DNA of 46,086 nucleotides from the NCBI RefSeq assembly GCF_003056725.1, contig NZ_QBKZ01000012.1, forward strand, positions 1 to 46,086, written 5' to 3'. The notes beneath the pieces are model-generated. The model had not been told where the DNA came from. It worked only from the letters and a program-made list of their open reading frames with translations, and ran no database searches. This DNA is from Mangrovicoccus ximenensis. Lineage in GTDB: Bacteria > Pseudomonadota > Alphaproteobacteria > Rhodobacterales > Rhodobacteraceae. A program made the position numbers and the translations under genes. Of the stretch, positions 1 through 7,345 are shown piece after piece; position 1 is the first letter of the stretch; each line of letters starts with the position of its first letter.

Positions 1-713
1 TCCATGAAGACCACGAAGGCGATCGTCACGATGATCATCGCGATGACGAGGAAGATCGTCGCCGGGCTGACCACGCCGGCACGGCCCTGGGTGAAGAACT
101 GCGCGAGGGCGGCGGGGATCTCGGCGATGATGCCGACGAAAATGATCAGAGAGATGCCGTTGCCGATGCCGCGGGCGGTGATCTGCTCGCCCAGCCACAT
201 CAGGAACATGGTGCCGCCGACCAGCGTGATCATGCAGCCGATGCGGAAGAACCAGCCCGGATCATGGGCAAGGCCGCCGGATTCGATCGACATCGCAAGG
301 CCGTAGGATTGCACCAGAGCCAGCGCGACCGTGCCGTAGCGGGTGTACTGGTTCAGCTTCTTGCGGCCCGCCTCGCCCTCTTTCTTGAGGTTCATCAGCG
401 GCTGCCACATCGCGCCCAGGAGCTGGACGATGATCGAGGCCGAGATATAGGGCATGATGCCGAGGGCGAAGATGCCCATCCGGCTGATCGCGCCGCCGGT
501 GAACATGTTCAGGACGCCGCCGATCCCGGAGGTCGCCTGTTCCATGAACGCCCGCAGTTCCGCGCCGTCGATGCCCGGGACAGGAATGTAGGTTCCCAGC
601 CGGTAGACGATCAGGAGACCGATGGTGAATAGGATCCGCTGGCGCAGTTCGGTGGCCTTGCCGAAGGCCCCCCAACTGAGGTTCTGCGCCATCTGTTCCG
701 CTGCTGAAGCCAT
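1..713 (-). CDS. secY: Protein translocase subunit SecY (5' part, runs off the window)
   Basis: Central channel subunit of the SecYEG translocon in the inner membrane. The first 237 residues are visible; the rest lies beyond base 1. The start ATG at 713 gives a short MASAAEQMAQN leader before the conserved FGKATELRQRILFT segment; the plug/second-helix region with the IPVPGID motif and several hydrophobic helices follow. It lies downstream of rplO on the same strand, the usual order in the spc ribosomal-protein operon. The 104-base gap to rplO carries two strong inverted repeats. The identification rests on several conserved SecY motifs and on synteny, and is near certain; nothing can be said about the C-terminal half. 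Confidence 0.97.
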   Translation of the reverse strand, partial: MASAAEQMAQNLSWGAFGKATELRQRILFTIGLLIVYRLGTYIPVPGIDGAELRAFMEQATSGIGGVLNMFTGGAISRMGIFALGIMPYISASIIVQLLGAMWQPLMNLKKEGEAGRKKLNQYTRYGTVALALVQSYGLAMSIESGGLAHDPGWFFRIGCMITLVGGTMFLMWLGEQITARGIGNGISLIIFVGIIAEIPAALAQFFTQGRAGVVSPATIFLVIAMIIVTIAFVVFM

Positions 714-733
714 TGCGCCTCTCTATTAACGAC

Positions 734-768
734 AGCGCCGCCCAACCGGGTTCCCGGTCGGCGGCGCT
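734..768. repeat. Hairpin between rplO and secY
   Basis: AGCGCCGCC at 734-742 pairs with GGCGGCGCT at 760-768, and an inner ACCGGG/CCCGGT pair extends the stem, leaving only a tiny loop. There is no clear T-run, so it is more likely an mRNA processing, stability or attenuation structure between the two genes than a full terminator, since secY normally relies on read-through from rplO. Confidence 0.6.
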
Positions 769-790
769 TGGAAAACCTGTGGAAGTAGTA

Positions 791-808
791 AGCGGGGCAT
801 GCCCCGCT
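791..808. repeat. 18-base perfect palindrome downstream of rplO
   Basis: AGCGGGGCA is followed directly by its reverse complement TGCCCCGCT, ten bases after the rplO stop. It is the second inverted repeat in this short gap. It could be a second RNA stem, a protein-binding palindrome or a remnant of a repeated intergenic element; the sequence alone does not decide. Confidence 0.55.
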
Positions 809-817
809 CACAAGCAA

Positions 818-1339
818 TTATGCTTCTGCCGCAGGGGCCGCCGGGGCGGTCACGGTGACGGAGCCGCCGGCCTGCTCGATCAGGGCCTTCGCCGAAGCGG
901 AAACCGCGGTGACCTGCAGGTCGATCTTCTGTGCGAAGGCGGTCTCGGTCAGGTTGCCTGCCTCGTCCACGGTGCCGGCCAGCTTGCCCAGGACGCGGAT
1001 GCCGTCGAGCTTGCGGCGCACCAGGCCCGATGCGACCAGGACGTCCTCGGTCACCGGCTGAGCGGAGTCGATCTTGCCGGCTTCGATGAATTTCTGCAGC
1101 ACGCCCAGGTTGACGACGGCGAAGGACTTCCGGTTCGGCTTGTTGAAGCCGCGCTTCGGAAGACGCATGTAGAGCGGCATCTGGCCGCCTTCGTAGCCGT
1201 TGATCGCCACGCCCGAACGGGACTTCTGGCCTTTGATGCCGCGGCCGCCCATCTTGCCCTTGCCCGAGCCCGGACCACGGCCGATGCGCTTGGCTTTGCG
1301 GGCTGCACCGGGATTGTCGCGCAGTTCGTGAAGTTTCAT
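818..1339 (-). CDS. rplO: 50S ribosomal protein L15
   Basis: Component of the large ribosomal subunit that binds 23S rRNA. The 173-residue product starts [12 protein letters not shown] and has the glycine/lysine-rich N-terminal stretch [15 protein letters not shown] near residues 21-35, typical of L15. The start ATG at 1339 is preceded by AAGGAG at good spacing; a longer open frame to 1462 exists but has no such signal. The C-terminus has an Ala/Pro-rich tail and is longer than the 144 residues of E. coli. secY follows downstream as expected. rpmD and rpsE, which normally lie upstream, are not in the neighbouring DNA; a von Willebrand protein gene lies there instead. Confidence 0.97.
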   Translation of the reverse strand: MKLHELRDNPGAARKAKRIGRGPGSGKGKMGGRGIKGQKSRSGVAINGYEGGQMPLYMRLPKRGFNKPNRKSFAVVNLGVLQKFIEAGKIDSAQPVTEDVLVASGLVRRKLDGIRVLGKLAGTVDEAGNLTETAFAQKIDLQVTAVSASAKALIEQAGGSVTVTAPAAPAAEA

Positions 1340-1481
1340 GTCGCTTCTCCTTGCCGGACATGACCCCTGAAGCGGATGGATCAGCCACGGCTCTTCTTGT
1401 TTGTGGATTCGGATCCATGCGGACCACCGCGCGCGTATAGAGCCTGTGCCTGAAGGGATCAAGGGGCTTGGCGGCCTGCCC

Positions 1482-1667
1482 TCAACGGCAATGCACCGGC
1501 CCGGTCGCCGTCTCCATGTGGCAGCACTGGCCGGGCGCGAGGACCTGCGGCAGCCGCCGCCATGTCCGGGCGGCGCGGACGGCAGGATCAGCGTGAAGAG
1601 CCAGGAGCAAGAGTGCCGGCGGCAGCCATGGCGGAATTCCCTGAAAGGTCCCAGCTCCCAATGGCAC
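1482..1667 (-). CDS. Possible small secreted Cys-containing protein
   Basis: A 61-codon frame lies 27 bases downstream of the VWA gene on the same strand. It encodes a hydrophobic stretch ([10 protein letters not shown]) followed by ADPAVRA, like a signal peptide, and a tail with three cysteines ending [17 protein letters not shown] do not recognise a family. Its position between the VWA protein and rplO, and the signal-peptide-like start, make it worth listing, but the frame could be chance in GC-rich DNA. Confidence 0.3.
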   Translation of the reverse strand: MPLGAGTFQGIPPWLPPALLLLALHADPAVRAARTWRRLPQVLAPGQCCHMETATGPVHCR

Positions 1668-1694
1668 CGGTCCGCCCCGCGGGCAACGCCGTGT

Positions 1695-2405
1695 TCAGCC
1701 GGATTTTCCGAGCATGCCGTAGAGCGGGCAGCCCAGCGTCACCTGCAGCGCGGAGATCAGCTGCTCGACCGTCTCGGCCGAGATGTACTCGCCGCCGGTC
1801 TGCTCCGCCAGGCAGCGGGCGGCCGACTGCGCGTCGGTATAGTCGTTGCTGCTGTCCTTGTCCCACAGGAACCGCTCGCCACGCACCTTGTAGCCGATGA
1901 CATGGACCTTCAGCCCGGGATGCTCCGCCGCCAGATGCGCCGCCAGCTCGCAGGGCGCGCCGCCGCAGGTTTCCTTTCCGTCGGTGACCAGAACGACGTC
2001 GCCGGTGCCGCCATCCTGCGTCAGCAGCACCGCCGCCCGCCGCACCGCCTCGGTCAGCGGCGTCTCGCCATCGGGCTGCAGCTCCTCGACCGCCGCGATC
2101 ACCGGGCCGGAGGCATCCGCGATCGGCGGGAAGCGCAGCTCGATGTTCTCGCAGGTCGCCCCTGCGCCCGGGCCATAGATCATCAGCCCGATCCGCCTGA
2201 GCCCGTCGAGCCGCGGCATCACCAGGCGCAGCGCCCGGCGGGCCTCGAAGATGCGCGGCTCGGACAGCTGGTTGAACCCCATCTCCGACATGGACCCCGA
2301 GCCGTCGAACACGACCATGGCATCCCGGCTGCATTCCTGGGCGGAAAGGGCAGCCGGCAGGATCAGGGCCAGGAGCGGGGCAAGGACCGGATACAGCATG
2401 CGCAT
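1695..2405 (-). CDS. Secreted von Willebrand factor type A domain protein
   Basis: The 236-residue product begins with a signal peptide ([20 protein letters not shown], cleavage after LSA) and is then a single VWA domain. All metal-ion-dependent adhesion-site elements are visible: DGSGS near residue 31, the threonine in GETPLTEAV, and the aspartate in LVTDGKETC. Several cysteines suggest disulfides in the periplasm. Family members bind partner proteins through a coordinated metal; no substrate can be named. It is divergent from the PepSY fragment and lies upstream of rplO, where rpmD would be expected. The start at 2405 was chosen because it opens the signal peptide; the much longer open frame upstream is antisense to other coding sequence. 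Confidence 0.85.
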   Translation of the reverse strand: MRMLYPVLAPLLALILPAALSAQECSRDAMVVFDGSGSMSEMGFNQLSEPRIFEARRALRLVMPRLDGLRRIGLMIYGPGAGATCENIELRFPPIADASGPVIAAVEELQPDGETPLTEAVRRAAVLLTQDGGTGDVVLVTDGKETCGGAPCELAAHLAAEHPGLKVHVIGYKVRGERFLWDKDSSNDYTDAQSAARCLAEQTGGEYISAETVEQLISALQVTLGCPLYGMLGKSG

Positions 2406-2549
2406 TGGGAAACTCTGCGCCGCCCCCGGCCTCCGGGCAAGCGTGCTGACTTGCGACTTTGGGCGGATGTTTGACTTTGCCGCAACTTTTCGCGACGGAC
2501 GCGCGCGGTCCCGGCGTTGCAGGGGCGGAGCAAATTGCGGGGACCAGCC

Positions 2550-3014
2550 ATGTTTCGAAAATTCCTTTTCTGGGCGCATTTCGCCACCGGCGCGGTTGCC
2601 GGGGTGCTGATCTTCCTGATGTCGGCCACCGGGCTGCTGCTGGCCTACCAGCCGCAGATCACCGAAGTCATGGTCCGGGCAGCCGTGGACGCCCCCGCGG
2701 GGCAGGACCCGCTCGATCCGGATGCCCTGCTGGCCGCCGCGGTCGACGCCGGTGCCATGCCCGGCCAGACGCTGATGCTCCACGCCGATCCCGCCGTGCC
2801 GCCGGACATCACCGTCAACATCGTGGCGCCCGGGGCGACCGATACACCCATGCTGCGCGATCCAGCGCGCGCTGCCGAGCGGCCGAAGATGCCGCCGGTC
2901 GGGCGGATGGTCCGCCCGGAGGAGGTCGCGGGCACGGTCGCTTTCCTGCTCGGGCCGGATGCCGGCGCGATCACCGGTCAAAGCCTCGTGATCTGCGGCG
3001 GCGGGTCGCTCTGA
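2550..3014 (+). pseudogene. In-frame chimera: PepSY-type membrane protein N-terminus joined to SDR C-terminus
   Basis: Residues 1-80 or so (MFRKFLFWAHFATGAVAGVL with a membrane helix, then QPQITEVM) match the N-terminus of PepSY-associated transmembrane proteins of siderophore/iron-reduction loci. From about base 2800 the same frame turns into the last 65-70 residues of a short-chain dehydrogenase: ITVNIVAPGATDTPM, then RMVRPEEVAGTVAFLLGP and the GQSLVICGGG end. The SDR catalytic Tyr-x-x-x-Lys and Rossmann parts are absent, as is almost all of the PepSY protein, so neither activity is expected. A GGGGA ribosome site precedes the ATG. The join at about 2790-2808 has no IS. Confidence 0.8.
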
Positions 3015-3041
3015 CGCGCGCCGCGCAGTGGTTTCCAAGTT

Positions 3042-3063
3042 GCGGACAAGTTTGCCGGTCCGC
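3042..3063. promoter_or_regulatory. Inverted repeat upstream of the GntR gene
   Basis: GCGGAC (3042-3047) and GTCCGC (3058-3063) form an inverted repeat with ten bases between the arms, 39 bases before the regulator start. The position fits an autoregulatory operator of the GntR protein, but the arms do not match a known consensus. Confidence 0.3.
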
Positions 3064-3102
3064 TAGAACGGGACGTCGGAAAAGTGCAGGCAGGAGAGTG
3101 CA

Positions 3103-3831
3103 ATGGCTGAGGAACGCGCCCGGGCGAAAGGCACGCTGGCGGACAAGGTCTATCACCTGCTCTACACGCGGATATCGAACGGCGACTATCCGTCGAACCA
3201 GAAGCTGCCGGCCGAGACCGCGCTGGCGCAGGAATTCGGCGTGTCGCGGCCGGTGCTGCGCGCCGCGATGGACCGGCTGCGGGAGGAGTCGCTGATCTAT
3301 TCCCGCCAGGGCGCGGGCAGCTATGTGCGGCTGCCGGTCTCGGCGCCGATGGGCTTCGCCAAGGTCGAGAGCCTGGCCGACATCCAGCGCTGCTACGAGT
3401 TCCGCCTGGTGATCGAAACCGAGGCGGCGCGGCTGGCCGCCGAGCGCCATGACGACAGGGCGCTGCAGGGAATCGAGGATGCGCTGCAGCTGATGCGCGA
3501 CGCGACCGGCTCGCTGCAGCACCGCGAGGATGCCGATTTCGCCTTCCACCTGGCGATCGCGCGGGCGGCCAACAACCATTATTTCGAGGCGACCATGCGG
3601 GCGCTGCGCGAGCATATCAATGTCGGCATGAAGATGCATGGCCAGTCGCTGATGACCGACGGGGCCGAGGCGCTGCGCCGCGTGCTCGGCGAGCATAGCG
3701 GGATCAAGGCGGCGATCGGGGCGCGCGACGCGGACAAGGCCGAAATGCTGATGCGCGGCCATCTGACGGAGTCGCGCGACCGGCTGTTCGGCGGCGGCTT
3801 CATCGACCTGCGCATGCGGAATTACAAGTAG
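3103..3831 (+). CDS. GntR/FadR-type transcriptional regulator (FCD domain)
   Basis: The 242-residue protein has a winged helix-turn-helix of the GntR class at residues 1-75 (LPAETALAQEFGVSRPVLRAA is the recognition helix region, then a wing with SRQGAGSYV) and an all-helical FCD ligand domain from about residue 90 (EFRLVIETEAARLAA, ending in HLTESRDRLF). FCD domains bind a metal and a carboxylate or sugar-acid effector. The next gene is a sialidase-type hydrolase fragment 73 bases downstream, so it probably controlled a sugar or sialic-acid/uronate locus that is now truncated. An AGGAG ribosome site precedes the ATG. The gene looks intact. Confidence 0.9.
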   Translation: MAEERARAKGTLADKVYHLLYTRISNGDYPSNQKLPAETALAQEFGVSRPVLRAAMDRLREESLIYSRQGAGSYVRLPVSAPMGFAKVESLADIQRCYEFRLVIETEAARLAAERHDDRALQGIEDALQLMRDATGSLQHREDADFAFHLAIARAANNHYFEATMRALREHINVGMKMHGQSLMTDGAEALRRVLGEHSGIKAAIGARDADKAEMLMRGHLTESRDRLFGGGFIDLRMRNYK

Positions 3832-3837
3832 ATTACG

Positions 3838-3861
3838 ACTTTACAAATTTATTGACAAAGT
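3838..3861 (+). promoter_or_regulatory. AT-rich putative promoter/operator between GntR gene and sialidase
   Basis: A short AT-rich island in GC-rich surroundings. It contains TTGACA at 3852-3857, usable as a -35 box, inside a partly symmetric stretch with CTTT at the left and AAAG at the right. The placement fits an operator for the upstream GntR regulator. Confidence 0.35.
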
Positions 3862-3904
3862 GGCTCCGGCATGGGCAGATCCCCGGGAAAGAGGAGGATC
3901 GCCG

Positions 3905-4303
3905 ATGCTGGTCGAAGAGATTGCCCGGGACATGACCGGAACGCTGCGCCTGGTCGAGGAGGGACGCGAGGAGGCGTTCCTGCCGTCGCCGGTTGTGCAG
4001 AACCATGCCAGTTTCCTCGCGGGCCTGGTCGACGGCACGGTGCTCTGCGCCTGGTTCGGCGGCTCGCTCGAGGGCAAGTCCGACATCTGCATCCGCGCCG
4101 CCGTGCTGCGGCCCGGCGCGCCGGCCTGGGGCCCGGTTGCCCAGCTCAGCGACGATGCCGCCCATTCCGAGCAGAACCCGGTGATCTTTCCGGCGCCCGA
4201 CGGGCGGCTCTGGCTGTTCCATACCTCGCAGGCCTCGGGCAACCAGGACACCTGCCGGGTGCGGATGGCCGAGCTGCATCTCGACGGCGACCGGCTCCGC
4301 CCC
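3905..4303 (+). pseudogene. Exo-alpha-sialidase family protein, 5' fragment
   Basis: The first roughly 130 residues of a BNR-type sialidase-like hydrolase are visible: PSPVVQNHASFLAGLVDGTV, then CAWFGGSLEGKSDICIR and the NPVIFPAPDGRLWLF blade motif, all typical of the six-bladed propeller family in bacteria. A GAGGAGG ribosome site precedes the ATG at 3905. Similarity stops at about base 4300; from there the sequence is the antisense of a baseplate gene, so roughly two thirds of the protein, including most catalytic residues, is missing. The reading frame stays open by chance into the antisense sequence. The regulator just upstream was probably its partner. Confidence 0.8.
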
Positions 4304-5133
4304 GAAACCGCGAGGTCGCGCCAGCCCGCGTCGCTGCCATCCGAGAACAGCCCCTCGGCGGCGGCATCCCCGGCGAAGGCCTGCCATTCCAACCGGTCCG
4401 CCGCCGTGCCGGCATCGGTCGGGTTGGCGCAGCGCAGCGACGCCGGGCCCTCGACGATCTCTTCCGCCCCGCCTGCCGCTTCGTCCAGCACCTCGATCGT
4501 GTCGGCATGGAGCGCCAGCGTGCCCGCGGGCATCCGGTCCTCGGAATACTGGTCCATCGGCGGCTTGGCATTGGGGCGCAGCAGCAGCCCGACATACATC
4601 GCCGTCCCGACGGCGGCATCAGCGAGCGGGTCGAAATTGTGCAGCCAGGTCAGCCCGTCCTCCCAGGCGGTGACCAGCTTGCGCGCCGGCGAGAGCGCGC
4701 CCGAAGGCACGATCACCGCGGCGATCTCGGCATTGATCGCCCGCAGCGAGGTATCGGTCTCGAAGACCAGCTCCCGCTCCAGCCCGGGATCGTCCACCGC
4801 CACCCGCGCGCCGAGCGGCACATCGACCACCAGCGGATCGCCGGGCGCGCCGAGCTTGTCGAGCTCGGCCTTCAGCCGCGTCCGCGCCGGCCGCGCCGGG
4901 CGGCGGTCGATGCCGACGAGTTCGAGGAACTTGATGTAGTTCAGCTCGGGAACGCGGTTCAGCTCCCACAGGATCGTCTCGGTCATCCAGGCATGGAGCT
5001 TGACCAGCGTCATTCCGGGATCGCTGTCGTTGAAATTCGTCCATTCCGGCGTGAAGCGCGGGATGCGGTCGCGCGCCTCCTTCACCAGGTCGTCGAAGCT
5101 GCGGCTGTCGAGATTTGGAGGGGTCAGGGTCAT
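4304..5133 (-). pseudogene. Baseplate J-like protein (contractile injection system), N-terminal fragment
   Basis: The N-terminal 275 or so residues of a gp6/baseplate-J-type wedge protein: MTLTPPNLDSRSFDDLVKEA, then WTNFNDSDPGMTLVKLHAWM and ELNYIKFLELVGI, which are hallmarks of the Afp11/Pvc11 group. The start is at 5133, ten bases downstream of the gp25 gene. The baseplate J family is usually several hundred residues longer; similarity ends near DLAVSG at about base 4305, where the opposite-strand sialidase begins. The whole remainder of the operon (other wedge parts, fibre, tape measure, AAA+ ATPase) would have followed here and is missing. Confidence 0.85.
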
Positions 5134-5143
5134 GGTCCGGTCC

Positions 5144-5539
5144 TCATGCCGCGCCTTCGTTGATGTAGAAGGGATAGACGATGTTATGCGCCGCATTGTT
5201 GGCGCGGATGCGGTAGCTGACCTCGACGAGGAGCGTGTTCGGCGCGTCGCGGTGCTCGGTCGCGCGGACCGCCAGCACGTCGATGCGCGGCTCCCAGCGG
5301 ATCAGCGCGCGGCGCACCTCGGTCTCGATCGCGGCCCGGGTGGCGGCGGTGTTCGGCGCGAAGACGAAATCATGGATGCCGCAGCCGAAATCGGGCTCCA
5401 TGATGCGCGAGCGGCGCGGCGTCGACAGGATCACCCAGATCGCCTGGGCGACCGCCTCGGCGCCCGAGGCCCAGCCGAGCCCGCCGCGGCCGTTCACCCG
5501 GATCGGAAATTGCCAGCCGGTGCCGAGGAACTCCGCCAT
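5144..5539 (-). CDS. gp25/GPW family baseplate protein
   Basis: 131 residues matching the lysozyme-like gp25 fold of phage T4 baseplates (GPW_gp25): the IWVILSTPRRSRIMEPDFGC segment, then IETEVRRALIRWEPRI and a VEVSYRIRANN strand. In contractile injection systems this protein joins the wedge to the sheath. It sits in the tightly packed operon between the PAAR-like protein (3 bases away) and baseplate J (10 bases), matching the Afp9-Afp11 order. It is full length for the family. Confidence 0.92.
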   Translation of the reverse strand: MAEFLGTGWQFPIRVNGRGGLGWASGAEAVAQAIWVILSTPRRSRIMEPDFGCGIHDFVFAPNTAATRAAIETEVRRALIRWEPRIDVLAVRATEHRDAPNTLLVEVSYRIRANNAAHNIVYPFYINEGAA

Positions 5540-5542
5540 GGC

Positions 5543-5938
5543 TCAGCCCCCCACCAGCACGGTCGGCAGCCCGCCCAGCACCGTGCCGACCGCGTTGCCG
5601 TCATTCTGGCTGGTGGTGTCGCCCATGCGGACGACCGGCTGGCCGTTGGCGAAGACCGTGGCCGAGGCGGTGGTGAAGGTGCAGGCCATGTTGAAGGTGC
5701 CGGAGCTGACACCGCCCGACGTGCCAGGTTCGCCGCCCGAGGAGGTCGGGATCCGGCTCGATTGCAGCACCACCGGCTTGCCGCCCGCGCTGACCGTGGT
5801 TGCCGTGTCGACCGCCCCGCCGAGATCGGCGAGGTTGACATAGGGCAAGGGCACCGGCGGGCTGGCCGGGACCGGGGTCAGCAGGACATCGGGAAAGGCC
5901 ATGCAGAGCCCCTCGGTCACGGTGATCGGCTGTCCCAT
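5543..5938 (-). CDS. PAAR-like tip protein (DUF4150-type)
   Basis: 131 residues with the DUF4150/PAAR-like signature: MAFPDVLLTPVP near the N-terminus, then PYVNLADLGG, and the GQPVVRMGDTTSQNDGNAVG segment followed by a glycine-rich end. Such proteins cap the spike of contractile systems as a sharpened tip and may carry effectors. A second possible start, MAFPDVLL, lies 12 codons downstream of the first; the upstream one is kept because it begins directly after the preceding gene. It is separated from DUF2169-like and gp25 genes by one and three bases. Confidence 0.85.
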   Translation of the reverse strand: MGQPITVTEGLCMAFPDVLLTPVPASPPVPLPYVNLADLGGAVDTATTVSAGGKPVVLQSSRIPTSSGGEPGTSGGVSSGTFNMACTFTTASATVFANGQPVVRMGDTTSQNDGNAVGTVLGGLPTVLVGG

Positions 5939-5939
5939 G

Positions 5940-6854
5940 TCAGGTGTCCTCCAGGATCTGGATGCTGCGGTAGGTGGCGGGGTCCTCGGCAGCCCAGGGC
6001 CAGGCCGCGCGCCAGAGGATCTCTGCCGTGTCGTTGCCCGGGTCGACGATCAGCGTGTCCGCGCGCAGCGCGCCGATCTGGCCGATCCGCCAGTGCCGCG
6101 GCAGGTCGGGCCCGTGGCCGCACCAGACGCGGTAGCGTGCCGAGAGCGACAGCGCGGGAAGCCGGAAGGCATAGCCGTCATCGGACGCGTCTTCGGCCTG
6201 GTGCACCGCGACGACCGCCCCGGCCGGAAGGCCCGCGAGGTTGCGGTTTCCCGGCGTCGAGAAGCCCGCCGAGCGGCGGTAGAAATTCTGGAAGGCGGCC
6301 GTGTAATGCGCGGGCAGCGGCACCGGCAGGCTGTCCGTCTCCGGGTCCCATGGGTCGGTGTCCTCCGCCAGCATCCGTCCGGCTTCGGTCCGCGGGTGGA
6401 AACCGAACAGGTTGCGGCCGAGATCGCGCACCGGCAGGATCCCGGGGCTGCGCGCGATCCAGATGTCGCCCGCGACGGTCACCGCCCCCTCGTCCGTGCC
6501 GAGCCAGCCCAGCACGGCGATGTCGGTGCGCGCCTTCTCCGGGGCGATGTCGGACTCGCGGGTCACGTCGAGCACCTCGATATCGACCGGCTCGTCATCG
6601 CCGTCGATGTCGCCGTCATCGTCGGTATCGGCCTGGCCCTCGGCCACGTAGGTCATGCCCTCATCGGCCAGGACCAGCGCATGGCGGCCCGCATCCTCGT
6701 GCTCGGCCATCTCGCGGACGCTGCCGGCCGGCCCGGCCAGCCGGTAGGCGGACTTGACCACCAGAATGCCCGAGAACCGTTCGCCGCCGGCGACGGTGGT
6801 GCCCGCCATCGCCATCGCGCCCCAGGGGCGGCCGGAAGGGAGCTCGATCCTCAC
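5940..6854 (-). CDS. DUF2169-like protein of the injection system
   Basis: 304 residues. The N-terminus (PSGRPWGAMAMAGTT, then GILVVKSAYRLAG) and the central SDIAPEKARTDIAVLGW segment resemble DUF2169 proteins, which accompany type VI and other contractile systems, probably as adaptors or chaperones near the spike and tip. An Asp-rich run at residues 76-91 (DADTDDDGD-type spacing) looks like a calcium loop inserted in the fold. The ATG overlaps the stop of the spike gene by four bases, showing translational coupling. Assignment to DUF2169 is by motif recall, so moderate; membership in the operon is certain. Confidence 0.65.
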   Translation of the reverse strand: MRIELPSGRPWGAMAMAGTTVAGGERFSGILVVKSAYRLAGPAGSVREMAEHEDAGRHALVLADEGMTYVAEGQADTDDDGDIDGDDEPVDIEVLDVTRESDIAPEKARTDIAVLGWLGTDEGAVTVAGDIWIARSPGILPVRDLGRNLFGFHPRTEAGRMLAEDTDPWDPETDSLPVPLPAHYTAAFQNFYRRSAGFSTPGNRNLAGLPAGAVVAVHQAEDASDDGYAFRLPALSLSARYRVWCGHGPDLPRHWRIGQIGALRADTLIVDPGNDTAEILWRAAWPWAAEDPATYRSIQILEDT

Positions 6855-7345
6855 GGGTTCAGCTCCACGGTGGCGCCCTTGATGGTGGTGGTGGCCGAGG
6901 CCTCCAGCTCGACCGTGCTGTTGGCACTGACCGCGATCTTGCCCGCCGAGGTGATGGTGATCCCCTCGCTGTTCATGACGATCTCGTTGCCATGGGCATC
7001 GGCAATGGTGATGCCGTCGGCATCGTTGTCGGCCAGGACGATCCTGTGGCCGTTCGGGGTCTGGATCACCCGTTCCTGAACGTCCGTGACCGGGGGCGTC
7101 TGGGTCCCGGAATAGACGAAGCCCAGCACCATCGGCCGCGTGCCGACATGGGCGATCACCGCGACATCGTCGATCTCGGGCATGGTGACCACCCCCGCCC
7201 CGTCGCTGGCCATCGGCCGGACGATCTCCATCCAGTCGCTTTCGACGCCCGACGGCCGGTCCAGCCGCTGCACGCGGATGCGCAGCAGCCCCTCCGGATC
7301 CTCGGTGTCGATCACCCGTCCCAATGCCAGTCCCGCCTCAGCCAA
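6851..7345 (-). CDS. Baseplate spike protein, gpV/VgrG C-domain type
   Basis: A 164-residue spike. The start is a TTG at 7345 with GGAGGG seven bases upstream; it overlaps the end of the hub gene, and no ATG gives a full domain. An OB-fold part comes first (GRVIDTEDPEGLLRIRVQ, VVTMPEIDDVAVIAHVG, MVLGFVYSG), then a repetitive beta-helix needle (NEIVMNSEGITITSAGKI with repeating short strands). These proteins form the trimeric membrane-piercing needle; the PAAR-like protein two genes on should cap it. Here hub and spike are separate genes, unlike the fused Afp8 or VgrG. Confidence 0.88.
   Translation of the reverse strand: MAEAGLALGRVIDTEDPEGLLRIRVQRLDRPSGVESDWMEIVRPMASDGAGVVTMPEIDDVAVIAHVGTRPMVLGFVYSGTQTPPVTDVQERVIQTPNGHRIVLADNDADGITIADAHGNEIVMNSEGITITSAGKIAVSANSTVELEASATTTIKGATVELNP

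Noticed and set aside
1401..2474. Plus-strand 357-codon frame across the VWA gene
   Set aside because: Antisense to a clear VWA domain with signal peptide.
6570..6640. Dockerin module in the DUF2169-like protein
   Set aside because: Only a single Asp-rich loop and no paired dockerin repeats.
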